Shown in pieces: positions 48,214-55,144 of a stretch of 55,144 bases of DNA (position 1 is its first letter; each line of letters starts with the position of its first letter). The position numbers and the translations under genes were made by a program. Source of the DNA: Acanthamoeba sp. SK_2022b (taxonomy: Eukaryota; Discosea; Longamoebia; Acanthamoebidae); assembly GCA_027943245.1 (NCBI GenBank), contig JANDJZ010000369.1:1-55144 (forward strand), read 5' to 3'. The notes under the pieces are model-generated. The model saw only the letters and a list, made by a program, of their open reading frames with translations. It was not told the DNA's origin and ran no database searches.

Positions 48214-51200
48214 ATGAAGGCCTTCTACAGCCTTATGGTGGGTGTCCTTCTTCTGTTCATGTTCCATGACGGTACCCTTACCCTGACCCTGACCTGCCCA
48301 CCACCGTCAAAAAACATCAATCAAAGTCAGCGGACCGACTCGAACTGTAAATCTCACGCTGGCGTTCCCTCTGTTTCACTTCACTGTTTGTGGACACAAA
48401 GCAGGGGCCGCCTACGGAGTGTCCCTCTACGGGTCCGGCACCTCGAGTGCTCAGCCCGTCTACGACAGGTGGGTCCAGAGTTACCTCTTCACGAGGGACG
48501 ACGTCAGGTACACCGCCAGAAGCTCGTTCTCGGCATCCTTTGTAGCGGCCTCGTGTTTGGTGATCTATACGGCCAGTGTCCTCTCGTTAGAATTAGACCA
48601 TCATTTTTGGTTGCGTTGGGGCTCAGCAATTACGCGCGTGACTAACACCGGTGTTCGTCTCCGGCCCGTGCAGCATAACTTACAGCTCCGTGGGCACCAA
48701 CCCCGCCCTCGCGGACTACGCCAATGGCGATGCGGTACAAACACGTTTTCACCTTCTACCTCTCGCCCCTCCACCTTCTCACGCCTTTTCTCCACTTCAG
48801 GATTTTATGAGCTTGGACCGAGCCATCCCCGCAGACCAAGCGGCGACGTATGGCGACCTCGCCCAGTTCCCCCTCGTGGGCCAGGCGCTCGTGGTGGGCT
48901 ACAACATCCCCGAGCTGCCCTTCAACAGCCACCTGGTATGTTATTAAAACTCCGCCAACCGCCCATTTTATCCGGAACGATCAATTTATAAACTCCGCAC
49001 CAATGAGCCCTGCGGCAACTGAGCCTGATAATTCCCGCAGGTGCTGGACCGGCAGGCGCTTGGCCTCATCTTCTGCGGGGCCATCCGCTACTGGGATGAC
49101 GACGCCATCAAGGCCCCCAACTCGGACGCCGTGAAGGCCGCGCTGCCCCACCAGCCGATCTTCGTGGGCTACTCCGACAACGCTGGCATCAGCGTGCCGG
49201 CCGTCTTCAAGGCCGCCCTCTCCAGCTTCAGCGACGTGTTCACCAACACACTGGCTTCGGCGAACGACACCTTCGCCGGCATGTTCCCCGACAACACAAC
49301 CGGCATCTCGGCGGGCTCGAGCTCCTCGGCTCGCGTCACCTGGATTCAGAGCAACCTCTACTCTATCTCGTTCATCAACTACTACGACGCCTTGAACGCG
49401 AGCTTGTCCTATGCCTACATGGTCAACAAGGCCGGTACCACGGTGCAGCCAACGACCGCGGCCGTGCAGTCGGCCATGGCCGACTTCATCACGGACCTCG
49501 CCGATAGCAACTTCGCCCTCGACATCTTTGACGGCAACGGCACCGACAGCTGGCCCATCTCCTACATGTCCTTCTTTTCCATGAACAGGAACGTCACCAC
49601 CTACGACTGCACCAACATCCTTGAGCTGCTCAACTTTGTCGCGTGGGTTCACACCAACGACGCGTACGTGTGTTCCTCTTGTTCCTGCTGATCCTCCCCT
49701 CCGCAGCAACCGTTGCTCGGTGATCTCGTCAGCCTGTGCTGACGGCGGCGATCGGTTTTTTTCCCCCGGATTCTGATTGGTCGTACGTATGTGTCCGTGA
49801 ATCACAGGGCGTCGCAGGTGATGGTGGACCTCAACTTCGTCCCGCTCGACGTCACCTACCGCAAGAAGCTCATCGACCTGCTGTCGACCGTGCAGTGCAA
49901 TGGCGCGCCGGCCTACACTACGGCCTTCCTCCTGGGATCCGGCCCGTCCCTCCCGCTCTACACGTCGTTCGCCGTGGCCCGCAGCTCGACCACGACCAAG
50001 GTCAAGTTCTACGAGACCACCGCCAACGGCGCCAAGCAGCAGCTGATCACCTACGACTCAGACTTTGGCGCTACCAACAATGGCCTCTCCAGGTCGTGGG
50101 TCAACCAGATGACGGACGCGGCCCTCCTCCCCATCACCGTCTTTGCCGTCGTTCCCGGTATGAGCGCCCGCAACGCACACTTTCACGCCATCTTTGGTTT
50201 GAGGGAAGGAAAGCTCACTCGTTGGGTGTCACTCAGGATTCAACTTGCCTGAGCTGGAGGGCCGGCAGCTGGTGTTGGACTACGAGACCATCGCGGCGAT
50301 CTACCTGGGCAACATTTCGACGTGGGACGACCAGCGCATCAAGGACCTCAACTCCGAGGAGGTCGCCGGCCTGCTGCCCAGCCAGCCCATCCTCGTCATT
50401 ACTCAGAACATCAGCTCGACCCTGACACAGCTGTTCGTGTCGGTGCTGCGCGCCAACGTTCCCGAGTTCAGCCAGAAGGTGGGCAGCAGCACCAATCCCA
50501 CCTTCCCCGTGCAGTTGACCAACCGGTCGCTCGTCACCACCGACGCCGAGGGCGTGATGCCGCTGCTCACGGGCAACACCTATTCGTTTGCCTTCTGGCT
50601 GCGCTACGACATTCTCCTGGTATGCCCTCTCCCTTTCAGCTCGTGCGCCACGAGGGGGCGGCCAACGCTGACTTATACTCCTCGCGCATCACGCAGACGC
50701 GCAAGACCGACGCGGCGTCGCTGTATGTCAGAAACAACACGGTGGCCCCCACCGACGACACCGTGCGAAATGCGCTCGATGAGTACATGGCCAGCGACTC
50801 CATCGACAACCTCGTCTTCAACGCCCTGACCTCTGGTACCCAAGCCACCCAAGCAGGACTGGACTCGCTGACGTCAGCTATGGGCACGATTGGCTGACGA
50901 CCTTTGTGCGCGTGAAATGAACTGTGCGCACAGTGACCGGCCAAAACAGCTGGCCCATCTCGACCTTTGGGTCGTTCATGTACCGCCAGTCGACGATGGA
51001 TGACTGCAGCAAGGCCCAGGCCCTGTCCAGCTTCTTCGTGTGGTCGCTCACCAGCGCCGCCGCCCAACAGATCGCCGAGCGCCAGGGATTCGTGCTGGCC
51101 TCGTCGTCGGCCATCCTCATGAAGCGGTTATGGAGCCTCCAGAAGAACTTCACCTGCGACGGCGTGGCGGTGAGCACCTATTACAACTGCATCCAGGACG

Positions 51201-54200
51201 GCGTCGTGTGCTCCGACGCCGGCCTCTGCTCCAACAACTCGTGCGTGTGCAACGAAGGCAAGACCGGCCAGTACTGCCAGACCGACGTGTCCCTCAGCTC
51301 GGACTCTAGCTCAACCACGACCATCGCGATCGGTAACGTTGACCGCTTCTTGGCGCTTGCGCCACGTTGCACACAAACGCTGACGTGTGAGCGTGTTATG
51401 TGTGGAATGCAGCGGTCATCATTCCCATCGCGGCGGTCATCTTCTGTCTGCTGCTGGCGTTCATCATCGGGCTAATCGTGTGGATCAAGCGGAAGTCCAA
51501 CTCCAACGACGACTGGGAAATCAACTACGACGAGCTCGAGGTCGGCGAGCAGCTCGGAGCCGGCGGCTTCGGCGAGGTCAACAAGGCCGTGTGGAAGGGC
51601 ACCGAGGTGGCCGTTAAGGTCATGGCCTCGGAAAAGATCACCAAGGAGATGGAGAAGAATTTCAAGGACGAGGTGTGCAACGCCCACACTCCACGCCCAC
51701 ACCTTTGTTCGTGCTGGCGACGACTTACTAACGTCTTATCGACAGGTGCGCGTGATGACTGCCCTACGTCATCCCAACGTGGTGCTGTTCATGGCCGCCT
51801 CAACCAAGGCCCCCAAGATGTGCATCGTCATGGAGTACATGTCCCTTGGCTCCCTGTTCGACGTACGGGCTGATCCCTCTTTCCCCACTAAATTGGCCCC
51901 ACTCTTTTCTTGGCCGCCGTTCGCTGACTTGTGGCGTGTCTTTGGACGACCAGCTGCTGCACAACGAGCTCATCCCAGAGATTCCGTTCGCGCTCAAGGC
52001 CAAGATGGCGTATCAGGGCTCGAAGGGCATGCACTTCCTGCACTCGTCGGGCATCGTGCACAGGGACCTCAAGTCGCTCAACCTGCTGCTCGACTCCAAG
52101 TGGAACGTCAAGGTGAGCGACTTCGGCCTCACCAAGTTCAAGGAGGACATGAAGAAGGGCGGCACCAAGGACATCGCCGGCAGCGTGCACTGGACAGCTC
52201 CGGAGGTCCTGAACGAGGCCCACGACGTGGACTTCATTCTCTCCGACGTCTACAGCTTCGGCATCATCCTCTGGGAGCTGCTCACCCGCGAGCAGCCCTA
52301 CTTTGGCATGAGGTATTTTCCACTTTTGGATTACCATTTTTGGGTAATATTTTTTGTTCAGCGTGCTGATTGGTTGTTGCTATGTGACCATCCATCCTGC
52401 AGCCCAGCGGCAGTGGCAGTGGCGGTGATTAGGGACGGCATTCGCCCCAAGATGCCCGACTCGGGCAGCTGCCCGGTCGAGTACGAGGAGCTGATCGTGA
52501 ACTGCTGGCACTCGGACCCGACGATCCGACCGACGTTCCTCGAGATCATGACCCGTCTCAGCTCCATGAACGGGGACACCAGCGGCAACAGCGCGACGTA
52601 CACCTCCAAGACGGGATCGTCGTCGTCGGGCCACTCGGGCCCGAAGCCCAACATCTACGGGTCGTGGACCATGCCGTCCAACACCAGCGGCTCGACGTCG
52701 GGCTCGTCCAACAAGTCGGGCTCGTCCCACAACTCCAAGAACATGTCTGCCGCTCAGGCCGCCACCGGCGCCATGCGAGCGCCCGAGGGCGAGGTCACGA
52801 TCGTCTTCACTGACATCACCCGCGCCGCCTCGCTGTGGGAGTTCAACGCGACGGCCATGCGCGACGCCACGCTCCTCCACAACGACACCCTGCGAACCGT
52901 GCTGAAGAGGCATCGCGGCTACGAGGTGGTGTTCATTCGCGACCGTAACTCGGGCGAGGGCTCGTTCTGCATGGCTTTCCAGAGCACGATGGACGCCGTC
53001 AACTGGTGCATGGAGGTGCAGCAGGAGCTGATCAAGGTCGAGTGGCCCGAGGCCCTGCTGGACCACCCGGGCGCGGCCGAGGAGTGGGGCGACACGGACG
53101 ACCGCGTGCTCTACAAGGGCCTGCGCGTGCGCATGGGCATCCACGTTGGCACGCCCCGCATGGTGCGCGATCCGATGACCCGCCGCGTCGAGTACATCGG
53201 CCCGGCCGTCAACGCCGCGGCCCGCATCACGGCCCTCACCCACGGCGGCCAGATCCTTATGAGCCACGCCGCCTTCTTAAAGGTCAAGGACACCGACCTG
53301 GCCCGGGAGACCAACCGCATGGCCTCGCTGGGCAAGTTCGAGATGCCCGACTCGCCTCAGGGCTCCAAGCTCTTCGAGCTCAAGGCGCGCGGGCTCGAGG
53401 GCCGCTTCTTCGGCGGCGTGTCCAAGGACATCGAGCTGCCTTCCAACACCACCCCCTCGACCGGCTCCGGCTCGGCGGCGACGCCGCGCGGCAAGTCCAA
53501 GAACGACGACCATCTCAAGGAGATGAGCGGCGTCTCGAACGCGTCGAGCAACGGCGAGGTCCAGCAGTTCGTGGGCGAGGGCATGATGTTCAAGGAGGAC
53601 AACTTCCTCACCTCGGCCAACCTCTGCCGATGGATCATCGACTTCAACGAGATCCAGGTGGGCAAGCAGATCGGCTTGGGCTCCTACGGCGTGGTCTACC
53701 GCGGCAAGTGGAAGGGCGTCGATGTGGCTGTCAAGCGGTTCATCAAGCAGAAGCTCGACGAGCGACGCATGCTCGAGTTCCGCGCCGAGATGGCCTTCCT
53801 GTCGGAGCTGCATCATCCCAACATCGTGCTCTTCATCGGCGCATGCGTCAAGAAGCCCAACCTGTGCATCGTAACCGAGTTCGTCAAGCAGGGCTCGCTC
53901 AAGGACATCATCTCCAACAACACGATCAAGCTCCCGTGGAGGCTCAAGCTCAAGGTGCTACGCTCGGCCGCCCTCGGCATCAACTATCTCCACTCGCTGC
54001 ACCCCGTGATCGTGCACCGGGACCTCAAGCCGTCGAACCTGCTCGTCGACGAAACCTGGAACGTGAAGGTGGCCGACTTTGGCTTCGCTCGTATCAAGGA
54101 GGAGAACGCCACCATGACCCGATGCGGCACGCCCTGCTGGACGGCGCCGGAGATCATCCGCGGAGAGAAGTACGACGAGAAGGCCGACGTGTTCTCGTTC

Positions 54201-54443
54201 GGCGTCATCATGTGGGAGGTGCTCACGCGAAGGCAGCCCTACGCCGGGCGCAACTTCATGGGCGTGTCGCTCGACGTGCTCGAGGGCCGCCGCCCGCAGA
54301 TCCCGAACGACTGCCCGCTCGACTTCAAGAAGATGATGAAGAAGTGCTGGCACGCCGACCCGACCAAGCGTCCGCTCATGGAGGACGTGCTGGCCTACTT
54401 CGACAAGCAGGTCGGTGACGAGGACATCGATCACATGGCCTAA
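48214..54443 (+). CDS. PstS-like / EGF / kinase-cyclase-kinase transmembrane receptor, copy 2
   Basis: This is a paralogue of the receptor at 26-32 kb, in opposite orientation. Exon 1 (48214-48271) encodes a signal peptide (MKAFYSLMVGVLLLFMF); exon 2 starts at 48405. The first PstS-like domain has YGSGTSSAQPVYDRW and LIFCGAIRYWDDDAIKAPN; the second has IAAIYLGNISTWDDQRIKDL. An EGF-like module (CSNNSCVCNEGKTGQYC) precedes the span (VIIPIAAVIFCLLLAFIIGL). Kinase 1 has [16 protein letters not shown] and DFGLTKF. The cyclase-like domain has [28 protein letters not shown] and VNAAARITAL. Kinase 2 has [18 protein letters not shown] and DFGFARI. Both kinases look active. The cyclase keeps the VNxAAR Asn/Arg pair but lacks the usual second metal Asp. 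The large final exons (52403-54443) encode kinase 1 end to the C terminus. Confidence 0.85.
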
Positions 54444-54515
54444 GCAACCTGTAACATAAAAGCAAACATACACGGAAAGTAAAAAGAAATGCCTAATTTC
54501 CCCAACCCGTGTACG

Positions 54516-54527
54516 TTTGGCGCCAAA
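54516..54527. promoter_or_regulatory. palindromic E2F/DP-type site
   Basis: TTTGGCGCCAAA, identical to the POLE2 promoter palindrome, lies 124 bp upstream of the ATG of the partial gene at the right edge and 73 bp past the receptor stop. Confidence 0.55.
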
Positions 54528-54650
54528 AACCTCGCACTTAATCAAATTCAACTACATCAGGGCTCTGGAGACAAGTGCTCGCTTGCCCGCCGCTGAACGT
54601 TGCCACATTATTTTACCCCCCCCCCCCAAAATTACAGACCGACCACGAGG

Positions 54651-55144
54651 ATGAAAGCAGGCGAGAAGGGCAAGCAACGCTCATCGCCGTCGTCTTCTCC
54701 GCCGTCGTCTCCTCTCACACCGACTCAAGTCTACATACGCCCTTCGGCCGGAGAGCCAGACCGGCACCAGTCGCCCCGCTCCCCCACCCTCTCGCCCCCG
54801 TTGCCCTCTTCCCCTTCTGCGCCCTTGCCCGACATGCCGTCGCCTTCACCAGCGCCGCGGCCATCGCCCTCGCCCTCTGCAACGACCACCACGACGGCCG
54901 CCTCGCCGCGGGTCTTGCTCACGCCGGCGATGGCGATGGCCTTGGGACAGCGACGCCTCTCGTCGCCACGCCCCATGCTGTACATGCCCCCGCACGTCGT
55001 CGACAGGCAAGGCTCGCCGTCGCCTTCGTCGTCCTCGCTCCTCTCTGCGGCGCCCATGCCACGCTCGCTGGCGCCCTCGCCCTTTTCGTCTCCCGCGCTC
55101 AAGCGCAAGCGGGCGGCGGGCGTCGGTCGCCTCGGCACCGACGA
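54651..55144 (+). CDS. Ser/Pro-rich protein, N-terminal part (runs off the window)
   Basis: The frame from ATG 54651 is open to the window edge (164 codons). The product is rich in Ser-Pro and Thr-Pro pairs (SPLTPTQVYIRPS, SPSPAPRPSPSPS), typical of proline-directed (CDK/MAPK) phosphorylation targets, and has a basic nuclear-localisation-like patch LKRKRAAG near the end. The family cannot be told from this disordered N terminus. The upstream E2F palindrome suggests a cell-cycle gene, but that is inference. An antisense ORF across the same DNA (54731-55138) is Gly/Glu-rich and looks like a shadow. Confidence 0.55.
   Translation, partial: MKAGEKGKQRSSPSSSPPSSPLTPTQVYIRPSAGEPDRHQSPRSPTLSPPLPSSPSAPLPDMPSPSPAPRPSPSPSATTTTTAASPRVLLTPAMAMALGQRRLSSPRPMLYMPPHVVDRQGSPSPSSSSLLSAAPMPRSLAPSPFSSPALKRKRAAGVGRLGTD

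Noticed and set aside
53006..54418. 470-residue plus-strand ORF in another frame of receptor copy 2
   Set aside because: It is a shadow of the cyclase and kinase 2 coding exon; the real frame carries HRDLKPSN and DFGFARI.

Overview
The window looks like nuclear DNA of a free-living amoebozoan, most probably Acanthamoeba. Genes are compact and intron-rich with GT-AG introns of mostly 50-150 bp, the DNA is GC- and CpG-rich, and the proteins are eukaryotic (peroxin 1, ribosomal protein eS4, DNA polymerase epsilon B subunit, TRAP-alpha, KAT14). There is also a pair of very large receptor kinases carrying nucleotidyl cyclase-like domains. Products were assigned by reading translated exons by eye; no database search was run, so exon ends inside long multi-exon genes are approximate unless stated.

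Layout: 1-722 contains no CpG at all and no recognisable gene. A Ser/Glu-rich protein ending in a CaaX box (minus, 1111-1785) is divergent from PEX1 (plus, 2658-9022). eS4 (plus, 9329-10379) converges on POLE2 (minus, 10559-13034), whose promoter holds a perfect E2F-type palindrome. A second CpG-depleted block (about 13.1-15.6 kb) carries a seven-unit 93/102-bp tandem repeat. Then come a mitochondrial carrier fused to a tectonin beta-propeller (minus, 15712-18705), an unrecognised RS-domain protein (minus, 19015-21344), a Zim17/DNL zinc-finger protein (plus, 21666-22301), a small basophilic-phosphosite protein (plus, 22730-23092) and carboxypeptidase Q (plus, 23428-25879).

The second half is bracketed by two paralogous receptors (minus, 26029-32054; plus, 48214-54443). 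Each has a signal peptide, two PstS-like substrate-binding domains, an EGF-like module, one membrane span, a kinase, a class III cyclase-like domain and a second kinase. Between them lie a tRNA-Pro, an F-box/EF1A-like fusion with decayed GTPase motifs (32446-34964), KAT14 (35073-37205), CACUL1 (37336-38488), TRAP-alpha (38880-40141), a PhoD-like phosphatase (40342-42470) and a bacterial-style DHH-CBS-CBS-tRNA nucleotidyltransferase (42942-47438). A Ser/Pro-rich gene with a second E2F palindrome upstream runs off the right edge.

The genes do not form one pathway. The most unusual items are the carrier-tectonin fusion, the F-box/pseudo-GTPase, the cyclase-bearing receptors with altered active sites, and the two CpG-free islands.
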